Origin: an uncultured Pseudorhodobacter sp. | GTDB lineage: Bacteria; Pseudomonadota; Alphaproteobacteria; Rhodobacterales; Rhodobacteraceae | Assembly (NCBI GenBank): GCA_945957495.1 | Contig: CAMFLG010000001.1 | Span: 1 to 40,672 of the forward strand | Direction of reading: 5' to 3' | DNA: 40,672 bases | In this document: positions 24,795 to 32,999 of the stretch, piece by piece | Numbering within the stretch: the first letter of the stretch is position 1 | How the letters are laid out: each line of letters begins with the position of its first letter | The notes under the pieces: generated by a model | What the model was told of the DNA's origin: nothing | Database searches by the model: none | What the model saw: only the letters and a program-made list of their open reading frames with translations | Made by a program: the position numbers and the translations under genes

Positions 24795-24801
24795 ATGACA
24801 G

Positions 24802-25131
24802 TCAGACTTTGGGAGGTCTTCGTAACCCACTGCCTTCCAAGGAAGGCAAAGTTGGATTCGCTGAAAATTCAAAGCGCACGCTCTGAACAATGGGGTGGAA
24901 GTTAGGTTTGGCCGTCGAGGGTGCAACGGCCGCAGGCACTGACAGGCAGGGGACGACCAAAGGGCAATCAGGCATCTTGGCACAGCTTTGCGATGTGCAG
25001 GGCGTACCATCATCCATTTGCATCATCGGCGAGGTTACGGCAGTAACCGCGGCATATGTTTCTTGGGCCGGGGCAACGATCATCGTTGCCAGCGTCAAAA
25101 CCAAACCCAACATGCCTAATAACCTGCTCAT
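24802..25131 (-). CDS. CutF-like small secreted Cys-rich protein upstream of ytkA-cusBA
   Basis: A 109-residue protein with a signal peptide (hydrophobic 3-20), a Met-rich approach (SPMMQMDD) and four cysteines (Cys45, 50, 56, 62) in CTSQSC...DCPLVVPC. It has a proline-rich middle and a C-terminus ending RRPPKV, almost the same as PPPRV in the copy at 8245-8574. The architecture equals the two other CutF-like genes. The ATG at 25131 is chosen; the upstream extension to 25215 has no signal-like start. It sits 91 bases after the Zn/Cd ATPase gene and heads the efflux operon. A palindrome (TGCCTTCC-TT-GGAAGGCA) lies inside its 3' coding end. Confidence 0.62.
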   Translation of the reverse strand: MSRLLGMLGLVLTLATMIVAPAQETYAAVTAVTSPMMQMDDGTPCTSQSCAKMPDCPLVVPCLSVPAAVAPSTAKPNFHPIVQSVRFEFSANPTLPSLEGSGLRRPPKV

Positions 25132-25222
25132 CCGAACGTGTTTGCCCGGATGGTCGCCGTCTCGCAAGTCACAATTTGCGGAGCGGCGCTTTGCGAGGGT
25201 GCTGGACTGGACCACCGCATCG

Positions 25223-27484
25223 TCAGCCTTCGTTTTCTGGATTGAACCTCAACAGTCTCAGCGCGTTCAACGTGACAAGAACTGTGGCGCCGGTATCGGC
25301 CATGATCGCGATCCACAGCCCAGTCATCCCAAAGATTGTCGTCACCAGAAACACTGCCTTAAGCCCAAGTGCTAGGGTCACGTTCTGGCGAATATTGCCC
25401 ATCGCAGCCCGTGCAAGCCGGATCATTGCGGCCACATCCGTCACGCGGTTGCGCAGCAATGCGGCAGATGCGGTTTCCAGTGCGACGTCGGTGCCCGATC
25501 CCATAGCCACGCCGACCGAGGCGGCAGCAAGTGCTGGTGCATCGTTTATCCCATCACCGACCATGATCAAGCCGCCTGATTTCACCATGTCCTTGATCGC
25601 CGTCACTTTGTCATCGGGCATCAGATCGGCGCGGTGCTGCATGCCAAGCACACCGGCGATTGCAGCACCTGTGCGGGCATTGTCACCGGTCAACATCACC
25701 GAAGTGATCCCCATCGCCGACAGTTGCGCTATGGCCGCGATGGCGTCGTCGCGCGGCTGATCACGCATCGCAATCAATCCCAGTGCCTTGCGCTCACGGA
25801 ATACCACCACAACCGTCTTGCCTTCGGCTTCCATGTCCGAGGCGCGCCGGATGCCCAGACCATCAAGAGCACCACTGTCCGAGGCGAAACGGGGCGAGCC
25901 AACCCACGCGACCTCGCCCGCTACATTTGCCTCGGCACCTTTGCCTATCAGCGCTCTTGCCCCAGTGGACAGCAGTGCCGTCACACCAGCCGCTTCGGCC
26001 TTGCGCAGTATCGCCTCGGCCAACGGATGGCTGGAGCCGCTTTCGACCCCAGCCGCGATGGCCAAAAGATCAGATTCGGTCCCGTCAAGCACCACCACAT
26101 CGGTCACGGCAGGCCGGCCCACTGTCAAAGTTCCCGTTTTGTCGAATGCCACCTGAGTTGTGCGCGCCACCGCCTCGATCACTGTGCCACCCTTCATCAG
26201 CATGCCACGTTTGGCACCAGTCGCCAGCGCCGAAGCGATCGAGGCAGGAACCGAGATCACCAATGCGCAGGGGCAGCCAATCAGCAAAAGCGCGAGGCCG
26301 CGGTAAACCCAAGTGCCCCAGGCCTGCCCAAAAAACAGCGGTGGGACTACCGCGACGAGCAGCGCAAGCCCGGTGATCGCAGGCATGTAATAGCGGCTGA
26401 ACCGGTCGATGAATCGTTCTGTCGGTGCGCGAGCAGATTCCGCTTCTTCCACCAAAGCGATGATGCGCGAGATGGTGTTGTCTTCGGCAGATTTGGTCAC
26501 GGTGATTCGCAGCGCCGCCTCGGCGTTGATCGACCCGGCAAAAACCGCATCCCCCGGCCCCTTTGTTTTCGGCATAGATTCACCCGTTACCGGGCTTTCG
26601 TCGATGCCAGACGTGCCTTTGGCAATCGTGCCATCGGCCGGAATGCGGTCGCCTGGGCGCACCAACACAAGTTGGCCGATTTGCAAACTGGCCGCATCCA
26701 CTTCGCGTGCAACGCCGTTTTCCTCGACCAGCGCCGTCTTGGGCACCAAGTTCGCCAAAGCACGGATTGAGGCTCGGGCCCGGTCGGCGGCAACGCCTTC
26801 CAGAACTTCGCCGACTGCAAACAAGAACACGACCAGTGCCGCCTCTTCTGCCGCGCCAATGAACAGGGCACCGACAGCGGCGATGGTCATCAGGCCTTCG
26901 ATGGTGAAGGGGATACCTGCACGCAGGGCTGCAAAGGCCCGCCGCGCCACCGGGGCGACGCCGATCAGACAGGCCGCGACAAACGTCCACAGAGCGATCT
27001 GCTCCGAAGCGAAAAACTTTACAATCCAGGCAACCGCCAACAGCAGGCCAGTGCCGATCACCAGCTTGCCCTTGGCCGTCTGATACCAGTGCTTGTCGAG
27101 GTCAGCGGGAGAAGACGCGTGGTTGTGACCCGCAGCACCATGGCCCGCATCCTGCGTGCCTTCTTTCGCATCATGGACGTGACCAGTGTGATCATGGTCG
27201 TGATCGCTGGCTTCAGGTTCATTTGGCATGACGAACTTTCGTTTGCCCGTTGCCTGACCCTTCGGAGCAATACCATAACCCAGCTTCTTGACCGTCGCCT
27301 CAATGGCTTCGCGGCCAGTGGCACCTGGTTCCAATCTCAGGCTCAGCTTTTCCGACATCACACCAACCTGCACTTCGGCCACGCCTGGCAGCCGTTCCAA
27401 TGCTGTGGTGATCTTGGTGGCGCAGGCTGCGCAATCCATACCGGTTACCGTCCAGTCGTGCCGCTCATTGGTGTTGCCCGTCAT
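25223..27484 (-). CDS. zntA: Zn/Cd/Pb-type P1B ATPase
   Basis: Inner-membrane efflux pump for divalent soft metals, 753 residues. One HMA domain with GMDCAAC (Cys18/Cys21) is followed by a His/Asp-rich linker (94-122, SDHDHDHTGHVHD and GHGAAGHNHA), then GCPCALVISVPASI, the CPC variant typical of ZntA/CadA, DKTGTLT, SSHPLAEAIL and VGDGINDAPALAAASVGVA. GGGG lies nine bases before the chosen ATG at 27484; the ATG at 27505 is weaker. It is divergent from a MerR regulator through a MerR-type promoter. Zn, Cd and Pb cannot be separated by sequence here. Confidence 0.92.
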   Translation of the reverse strand: MTGNTNERHDWTVTGMDCAACATKITTALERLPGVAEVQVGVMSEKLSLRLEPGATGREAIEATVKKLGYGIAPKGQATGKRKFVMPNEPEASDHDHDHTGHVHDAKEGTQDAGHGAAGHNHASSPADLDKHWYQTAKGKLVIGTGLLLAVAWIVKFFASEQIALWTFVAACLIGVAPVARRAFAALRAGIPFTIEGLMTIAAVGALFIGAAEEAALVVFLFAVGEVLEGVAADRARASIRALANLVPKTALVEENGVAREVDAASLQIGQLVLVRPGDRIPADGTIAKGTSGIDESPVTGESMPKTKGPGDAVFAGSINAEAALRITVTKSAEDNTISRIIALVEEAESARAPTERFIDRFSRYYMPAITGLALLVAVVPPLFFGQAWGTWVYRGLALLLIGCPCALVISVPASIASALATGAKRGMLMKGGTVIEAVARTTQVAFDKTGTLTVGRPAVTDVVVLDGTESDLLAIAAGVESGSSHPLAEAILRKAEAAGVTALLSTGARALIGKGAEANVAGEVAWVGSPRFASDSGALDGLGIRRASDMEAEGKTVVVVFRERKALGLIAMRDQPRDDAIAAIAQLSAMGITSVMLTGDNARTGAAIAGVLGMQHRADLMPDDKVTAIKDMVKSGGLIMVGDGINDAPALAAASVGVAMGSGTDVALETASAALLRNRVTDVAAMIRLARAAMGNIRQNVTLALGLKAVFLVTTIFGMTGLWIAIMADTGATVLVTLNALRLLRFNPENEG

Positions 27485-27532
27485 CTTTTCCCCTTTCGCC
27501 ACCATAGCGGCACTTGTAACCCTCGAATCATA

Positions 27533-27563
27533 TTCCTAATGTCTCTAGCAACTATAGGTTCAA
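27533..27563 (-). promoter_or_regulatory. ZntR/CadR-type promoter of the Zn/Cd ATPase
   Basis: On the minus strand TTGAAC (27558-27563), a 19-base spacer, TAGGAA (27533-27538). The dyad CTATAG-TTG-CTAGAG (27543-27557) matches the CTATAG...CTA.AG operators of ZntR/CadR/PbrR regulators and differs from the CueR boxes elsewhere in the window. It lies directly before the divergent merR gene. Confidence 0.8.
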
Positions 27564-27573
27564 GAGGTTTCTC

Positions 27574-28014
27574 ATGCTGACCATCGGAAAACTTGGCGCG
27601 GCAGCGGGGGTCAAGGTGCCGACAATCCGCTACTACGAGCAGATCGGCCTTCTGCCTGATGCCGAACGGTCAACTGGCAATCAACGGCTATACTCGAAGG
27701 TCACAAAAGATCGTCTCGCCTTCATTCGGCACGCCCGCGAGCTTGGTTTTCCACTCGAGGCTATCCGTGACCTCTTGGGCCTTTCCGACCGCCCCGACCA
27801 GTCCTGCGCCGAGGTCGATGGTATTGCCCGCGCACAGTTGCGGGCCGTCGAGGGCCGCATAGCGCGCCTGCAAGCCCTGAAGACCGAGTTGGAGCGTATG
27901 GTGGGTCAGTGCGCCGGGGGCAACATTGCTGACTGCCGGGTAATTGAGGTTCTGGGCGACCACACCCATTGTGCCGCTGATCATGATCGTGACATCCACG
28001 CCGTGTCAGGGTAG
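27574..28014 (+). CDS. MerR-family regulator of the Zn/Cd/Pb ATPase (ZntR/CadR-like)
   Basis: A 146-residue regulator: winged helix (GKLGAAAGVKVPTIRYYEQIG, split by its turn), RELGFPLEAIRDLL, then a long dimer helix. Metal-ligand candidates are Cys78 in the dimer helix, Cys113 and Cys121 in the CAGGNIADC loop, and a His/Cys tail (HTHC, 130-133). Cys78 with two loop cysteines is the divalent-metal sensor pattern, unlike CueR, which lacks the Cys at that position. It faces the ATPase across its cognate promoter and is followed by a broken MFS gene. Confidence 0.88.
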   Translation: MLTIGKLGAAAGVKVPTIRYYEQIGLLPDAERSTGNQRLYSKVTKDRLAFIRHARELGFPLEAIRDLLGLSDRPDQSCAEVDGIARAQLRAVEGRIARLQALKTELERMVGQCAGGNIADCRVIEVLGDHTHCAADHDRDIHAVSG

Positions 28015-28020
28015 CCGAAG

Positions 28021-29324
28021 CTCAGTATCCTCGAAGACCGCATCTTCCGCCACCTTTTTGCGGCACAGATCATCTCGCTGGTCGGCACAGGGCTTGCCAC
28101 CGTGGCGCTTGGCCTTCTCGCCTGGAAGCTGGCTGGCGCAAATGCTGGGTTTTGGGCACCGCGTTGGCCATCAAGATGATCGCCTATGTCTCCCTCGCCC
28201 CTGCCGCCTCAGCCTTGGCTGCACGGTTGCCACGCAGGGCGCTTCTGGTGGCGCTGGATCTGATACGGGCTTTCGTAGTGCTGTTCCTGCCCTTTGTCAC
28301 AGAGGTCTGGCAGATCTACGTCCTGATTTTTCTGCTGCAAGCCGCCTCTGCCGGGTTCACGCCGGCATTCCAAGCCACCATCCCCGATGTCTTGCCAGAT
28401 GAACGCGACTACACCAACGCCCTGTCCCTGATGCGGCTGGCCGAGGATATGGAGCAGGTTCTGAGCCCGATGCTTGCCTCAGCCCTGCTGACACTGGTCA
28501 GCTTTCCGATGCTTTTCGGTGGCACCGTGGCGGGTTTCGTGGTGTCCGCAGTGCTAGTTGTCTCGGTGCGGGTTCCTTCCCGCGCACCAACCGCAGCGGA
28601 GCCGTTCTGGACCACCGCTACCAAAGGTCTTCGCATCTACTTTGCGACGCCGCGTCTGCGGGGATTGAAGGTGATGGAAATGGCGGTCGCCGCTGCAGGC
28701 GCAATGGTCTACGTCAACACGGTTGTTCTGGTGCAGGCCCGACTTGGCTTGGGCGCCTCCGAGGTCGCTCTGGCTTTTGCCACCTTCGGGGCAGGCTCGA
28801 TGCTGGCGGCGCTCATCTTGCCGCGCTTACTGGAGCGATCAACGGACCGGCCCATGATACTGACCGGGGCGGCACTGATGGTCGCCGTGATTGCGGCCAC
28901 TCCGCTGGTTACCAGGCTTTGGGGCCTGATGCTGCTTTGGACGTTGATTGGGTTTGGATTTTCGCTGACCCAAACGCCGATTGGCCGCATCCTGAACCGT
29001 TCGGCCCAGCCGCAGGATCGACCCGCTGTCTTTGCCGCACAATTTGCCTTGTCGCATGCCTGTTGGCTGGTCACCTACCCGCTTGCTGGCTGGATCGGCG
29101 CCGTGTTCAGCCTGAATGCTGCAGCCCTTGCCCTCGCTGGCTTAGGACTGGCCTCACTATTCTTGACTCTGCGGCTTTGGCCCGCAATTGACCCATCGCA
29201 AGTGCCGCACAGCCATGCTGACCTTCCCGCAAACCACCCGCATCTGGCAACTGCCACCAGCGCAGCGCACAGCCATGCCTTTACGATTGACGCTTTGCAC
29301 CGCCGATGGCCCAAGCCTGCCTAA
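28021..29324 (+). pseudogene. MFS efflux transporter with frameshift and missing start codon
   Basis: The coding path is in two frames. Bases 28021-28146 read LSILEDRIFRHLFAAQ, then SLVGTGLATVALGLLAWKLAG, the first MFS helix. From 28152 the downstream frame continues LGTALAIKMIAYVSLAP through ten or so further helices to a His-rich tail (HSHADLPANHPH). One extra G in the GGG at 28147-28149 would join the frames as AG-V-LGTA. No start codon exists between the merR stop (28012-28014) and 28021; AAG stands where ATG is expected. Internal TTG (28152) or ATG (28176) could yield only a truncated protein. Probably a metal-linked MFS exporter now inactive, unless the base calls are wrong. Confidence 0.75.
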
Positions 29325-29388
29325 AGGCTTCCCGCAAAGAGCAAAATCCCCAAGTGTCGCCTGTTAGCTAGCCAATTCAGCGGACAGG

Positions 29389-29412
29389 CTGCACGGAGGT
29401 GTCCCCGTGCAG
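29389..29412. terminator. Hairpin between convergent genes
   Basis: CTGCACGG (29389-29396) / CCGTGCAG (29405-29412), 8-bp stem, 8-base loop, in the 143-base gap between the MFS pseudogene and the convergent TSP3-repeat gene. No T-run; a weak transcription end is likely. Nothing else is seen in this gap. Confidence 0.4.
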
Positions 29413-29467
29413 CTGATGACTTACTTCCTTTATATCGGGCAGTGCTGACGATTTGGACCGAACACCT

Positions 29468-30100
29468 TCAGTCCGCAGCTTCCGCACCGCCTTTGTCCTT
29501 GGCGACATCAACGCTGACAGGTGCGAAGCCGTCGGCTTTCAAGATGAAGGTGATCGTCTTTGCCGCCTGGCTGGTGATGTAGATCGAGTTCGGGTTGGCG
29601 CGGAAATGCCCGGCAACGGTTCCGTCGTCGAGGTGGATCCGCGCCTCGCCGCCGGCAGGAACGCTGAAGCCGTCAAGCTTACGGAACGCGCCCTCGACCT
29701 TGCCCGTATCGGCATCCGTGATGCTGTAGTAGATCGAAAACCCGGTCAAAGGCGCGCTGCCCGAATTGGTCACCAGGAGTTCCAGGTGATCGGTCGCGTC
29801 CTTCTTGGCGGCATAGTCATAGTTGTTTTCGACCAGCGCCTCCTTGATCGCGAAAGTGGCGGGGGCACCTGTCATGTCCAGTGGGTTTGCCATGAAGGCA
29901 GGGTCGGCATCGGCCAAATCGTTCTGGCCGTCGCCATCGGTGTCCGCCACTAGCGGATCGGTGCCAAGCAGCACCTCCGAGGCATCGGGCACACCGTCGC
30001 CATCCGTATCGGTCGTGGTCTGCGAAAACCCGGGGTTGGCCAGCGTCAGGCCTAGGATGGAGACGAGCGCAAGCGCCCCGATGTGTTTCTTGAGGGTCAT
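29468..30100 (-). CDS. Secreted protein with TSP3-type calcium repeats
   Basis: A 210-residue exported protein. Signal peptide to about Ser26, then two aspartate-rich thrombospondin-type-3-like calcium loops: DTDGDGVPDASE (31-42) and DTDGDGQNDLAD (53-64). The C-terminal two thirds are a beta domain (LELLVTNSGSAPLTGFSIYYSI, GGEARIHLDDGTVAGHF) resembling bacterial adhesion or immunoglobulin-like folds. It is the last gene of the ABC-transporter operon, 18 bases after a permease, with AAAGGA before its ATG. It may be a substrate, periplasmic partner or surface product of that transporter; the family gives no sharper function. Confidence 0.75.
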   Translation of the reverse strand: MTLKKHIGALALVSILGLTLANPGFSQTTTDTDGDGVPDASEVLLGTDPLVADTDGDGQNDLADADPAFMANPLDMTGAPATFAIKEALVENNYDYAAKKDATDHLELLVTNSGSAPLTGFSIYYSITDADTGKVEGAFRKLDGFSVPAGGEARIHLDDGTVAGHFRANPNSIYITSQAAKTITFILKADGFAPVSVDVAKDKGGAEAAD

Positions 30101-30118
30101 GGTGTATTTCCTTTGATT

Positions 30119-31126
30119 TCAGGCTTTTGCAAGCCGGTCGGGGTTGAGGGGAAGGGCCAGCGCAAGTGCGCCGAGCCCAAGGGCAGTGAGGAAGATCCAG
30201 ATCAGATTGCCCAGCATCTCGATCAGGATTGGGCCAAGCGGCATCCCGGCATAGGTCGCCTTGATACCCAGCACGGCGAAGGTGAACCGCTCGAAATGTT
30301 TGGTGACAGAGGCTTGCTCGATGCCGTCGCGCACCGTCTCGAAGGTCGCAAACCCCTTCATGATCTGGATCTGATCGGGCTTAGCGATGTTCAACTGCTT
30401 GAACACGCCCCCGGCCACCTGATTGTCTGGGTCCAGCGTGTCACCGATCTGCGGCGCCACCAGCACCAGCGTCAGCCAGATCGCAAAGGCGACCAGCAGC
30501 GCGTGGCTGGGTTGCTTCATGTGCAGCGACAGGATGAAACTGACCAGGAAGAAGCTGGCGGTATAAGCCACGGCCACTGCCCAGACGATGGCGATACGCA
30601 GGAGATCATCCAGGCCCAGCCCGATGCCGGACATGAGGTGCAAGAGCAGGGTCAGCCCGCCCAGAACCAGCGCAAGACCGCCCGCCAGCAGGCCGATCCC
30701 GGCCAAGGCCTTGCCCGCCACGAATTGCCACCGGCGCATCGGGCGGGTCAGCATCAGCGCCAGGGTTTGCCGTCCGCGTTCGCTGGCGGCCGAGCGATAG
30801 CCGATCAGGATGGCGATGGCGGCCCCGATGATCTCGATCTGCTCGATGGCGCCGCGCAGCAGGCGCAACGGGTAGAACTCGGGTGCTTTGATCGCATCGG
30901 CAGATTTGCCAAGCGCAAGAAGGGACGCCTTGGCTGCCTCATAAGTCGCGACGTCGCCGCGCAAGGCGATGGCACCCGTCACAAGGGCTACCAGGGCTGC
31001 AAGGCCCAGAAAGGCGGTGACGATCAGGATGAAACGGTCGCGCAGCGCATCGCGGATATCCTTGCCGGCGATGGTGCGGACAGGGGTTGGGTTCAATCGG
31101 ATGGAGTTCAGGGCGGCGTCAGACAT
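30119..31126 (-). CDS. ABC-2 type permease (second subunit)
   Basis: A 335-residue integral membrane subunit with about six helices and the ABC-2 layout of a large loop after TM1. Helix 1 (FILIVTAFLGLAALVALVTG) is followed by a periplasmic loop, then SERGRQTLALMLTRPMRRWQFVAGKAL, the cytosolic coupling segment of NosY-like permeases. AAGGAG supports the start, which overlaps the other permease gene by eight bases. The two dissimilar permeases and one ATPase probably form a heteromeric exporter. Substrate unknown. Confidence 0.85.
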   Translation of the reverse strand: MSDAALNSIRLNPTPVRTIAGKDIRDALRDRFILIVTAFLGLAALVALVTGAIALRGDVATYEAAKASLLALGKSADAIKAPEFYPLRLLRGAIEQIEIIGAAIAILIGYRSAASERGRQTLALMLTRPMRRWQFVAGKALAGIGLLAGGLALVLGGLTLLLHLMSGIGLGLDDLLRIAIVWAVAVAYTASFFLVSFILSLHMKQPSHALLVAFAIWLTLVLVAPQIGDTLDPDNQVAGGVFKQLNIAKPDQIQIMKGFATFETVRDGIEQASVTKHFERFTFAVLGIKATYAGMPLGPILIEMLGNLIWIFLTALGLGALALALPLNPDRLAKA

Positions 31127-32063
31127 TGTACTCTCCTTGCGTCATGGAAAGCCGGGTCAGTGCGCGCCAAGCGATTGCGCCAGCCAGGCCGGTCGCGAGG
31201 ACCAGGGTGATCACCGGCGGGATGAAGGACGGCGAGGCGATGCCCTGCGGCAGGTAGTCAAGCAATGCCGCCGAGGCGAACTTGTAGGCATCGGCCAGCG
31301 AGACGGGGCCAAGTACGACAGCAGCCCAGTGAAAGAAGCTGGTGTCGGGAGGGGTGGCCAGCGCCGAAATCGGATTGATCGCAGCCGTCGGGTTCAGGTT
31401 TGCGGTCAGCTGCGGAAGGATGAAGGTCAGGGTCAGCCAGAGGGTGACGGGCAGCAAAAGCCCGACGGTTTCCGACTTTGCCCAAGCCCCTGCCGCGAGG
31501 CCGATCAGACCGAAGATGCCCATGTAAAGCGTGGTGATGGCCATGAAGCCGGCCAATTGGACCCACTGCGTGCCCGTCAATGTGATGGCAGGCAGCATCA
31601 AAAACGTTGCAACCGCCACAACTCCGGCCACCGCGCCCAAAGCCAGAACCAACCCGGTCAGGGCTGCGATCTTGCCAGCTGCATAGGAATTTCGGCCAAG
31701 CGGACGGATGCCGATCAGCGGCAACACCCCCGCCTTGCGATCAAGTCCAATCAAACGATTGCCGATCACGATGGCGGACAGCGCCCCGATCAGTGCCACA
31801 TAGACCGACAGGTTGCGCATCAACGACAAGGGAGAGATGTCCAGAACCGGGTTTGTCGGCACCGGCTGGCCTGCACTTTTCAGAAACGCTGCCGCGTCCA
31901 GATAGATGCGGTTGACCGTCGAGGTCGCGGACCAGCCAAGCCAGGCTGAAATCAGCACCAGAACGACGAACATCAGCGACAGAAGCACCACCGTGCGTTC
32001 GCGCAGCACGAAGCCTGCGGATTGGCGGGCGATCAGCCAGCCGGGGTAAGTTGCATCTTCCAT
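31119..32063 (-). CDS. ABC-2 type permease (first subunit)
   Basis: A 314-residue membrane subunit with the NosY-like ABC-2 pattern: N-terminal cytosolic segment YPGWLIARQSAGFVLRERT, helix 1, a long periplasmic loop, then IGIRPLGRNSYAAGKIAALTGL and four further helices. The ATG at 32063 overlaps the ATPase stop by one base (TGATG), so it is coupled to the ATPase and to the next permease. Likely an exporter half; substrate unknown. Confidence 0.85.
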   Translation of the reverse strand: MEDATYPGWLIARQSAGFVLRERTVVLLSLMFVVLVLISAWLGWSATSTVNRIYLDAAAFLKSAGQPVPTNPVLDISPLSLMRNLSVYVALIGALSAIVIGNRLIGLDRKAGVLPLIGIRPLGRNSYAAGKIAALTGLVLALGAVAGVVAVATFLMLPAITLTGTQWVQLAGFMAITTLYMGIFGLIGLAAGAWAKSETVGLLLPVTLWLTLTFILPQLTANLNPTAAINPISALATPPDTSFFHWAAVVLGPVSLADAYKFASAALLDYLPQGIASPSFIPPVITLVLATGLAGAIAWRALTRLSMTQGEYNV

Positions 32064-32812
32064 CACGCAACCTCGGCCAGACGGCCAACCGGGGTCAGCG
32101 ACAGGTAAAGCTCCTCCAAAGCCGCATCGTCGCCATAGCGGGCGGTCACGGCTTCGATCCGGTCGTGGTAAACTAGTTTGCCGTGGCTCAGCACCGCGAT
32201 GCTGGTGCAGGTCTTGGCAATCTCGGAAATCAGATGGGTGTTCATGAAGATGGTCATCCCGAATTCGGTATTCAGGCGCATCACCAGGTCGCGCAGCATC
32301 TTGATGCCCATCGGGTCGAGGCCCGAGGTAGGCTCATCCAGAAACAGGACTGCGGGCTGGTGCAGGATGGCCTGCGCAAGTCCGACACGCTGACGCATCC
32401 CCTTGGAAAAGCCCCCCACACGCTTGTCGGCCAGATAGGTGCACTCCAAGAGGTCAAGCACGGATTCCACGCGCCGCTTCGGGTCCGCCACGCCCGACAG
32501 GCGGGCAAAGAAAATCAGGTTCTCAGCCGCGGTCAGGGTGTCGTAAAGCCGCACGTTTTCGGGGACATAGCCGATGCGGCGTCGCACTTCCAACGGCTCA
32601 CTGCAGATGTCATGCCCTGCCACGGTCGCCGTCCCAGAAGCTGGACGCGCCAATGTGGTCAGCATCTGGATTGTCGTCGTTTTGCCCGCGCCGTTGTGAC
32701 CGAGAAAGCCGAAGATCTCGCCTTTGGCGATGTCCATCGACAGGGCATCAACGGCGGTCACCCCATCAAAGGATTGGGTTAGCCGGTTCAACCGGATCAT
32801 GGGTTCAGGCAT
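32063..32812 (-). CDS. ABC transporter ATPase (NosF/CcmA-like)
   Basis: A 249-residue ATP-binding subunit: Walker A GHNGAGKTT, Q-loop region VPENVRLYDTLTAAENL, signature GGFSKGMRQRV (exporter-type variant of LSGGQ), Walker B VLFLDEPTSGLD, and the switch histidine in FMNTHLISE. It energises the two permeases downstream. AAGGAAG precedes the ATG at 32812; 22 codons of upstream extension are rejected. A TCS2-type operator lies 78-103 bases upstream, so the transporter operon is probably controlled by that system. Confidence 0.92.
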   Translation of the reverse strand: MPEPMIRLNRLTQSFDGVTAVDALSMDIAKGEIFGFLGHNGAGKTTTIQMLTTLARPASGTATVAGHDICSEPLEVRRRIGYVPENVRLYDTLTAAENLIFFARLSGVADPKRRVESVLDLLECTYLADKRVGGFSKGMRQRVGLAQAILHQPAVLFLDEPTSGLDPMGIKMLRDLVMRLNTEFGMTIFMNTHLISEIAKTCTSIAVLSHGKLVYHDRIEAVTARYGDDAALEELYLSLTPVGRLAEVA

Positions 32813-32889
32813 TGGGGCTTCCTTTTCTGGGGGGGCCGTGTGGGCGGGTTCTCGATGGACCCTGTTTGCCTGCCCCACACCGCAGCGTC

Positions 32890-32915
32890 CTTTCGCCCAA
32901 CTTACAGTTTTGTAA
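32890..32915 (-). promoter_or_regulatory. TCS2-type operator upstream of the ABC operon
   Basis: On the minus strand CTGTAAG (32901-32907) is followed 11 bases later by GCGAAAG (32890-32896); overlapping it is the perfect palindrome TTACA-GTTT-TGTAA (32902-32915). The same composite occurs before the b561 gene and the 38430 gene. Confidence 0.65.
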
Positions 32916-32952
32916 TGCGGGCGTTTTCCGGCGATGTCTTTTGGGCAAAAGA

Positions 32953-32980
32953 AAAGGCGGTGCCTTGCGGCACCGCCTTT
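32953..32980. terminator. Intrinsic terminator of the PepSY gene
   Basis: A 12-bp perfect stem (AAAGGCGGTGCC 32953-32964 / GGCACCGCCTTT 32969-32980) with a 4-base loop, 19 bases after the PepSY stop. Minus-strand readthrough gives TTTTCTTTTG after the stem, a good T-tract. It separates the PepSY unit from the ABC operon. Confidence 0.85.
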
Positions 32981-32999
32981 CCTGGCATTGGGTCAGAGA

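Noticed and set aside
29389..29412. Possible small regulatory RNA in the 29325-29467 gap
   Set aside because: Only one modest hairpin and no promoter pair; a transcription end between convergent genes is simpler.
30083..31210. 375-codon plus-strand frame opposite the ABC permease
   Set aside because: Gln/Gly/Asp-rich antisense composition; the opposing permease has clear helices, ribosome site and operon coupling.
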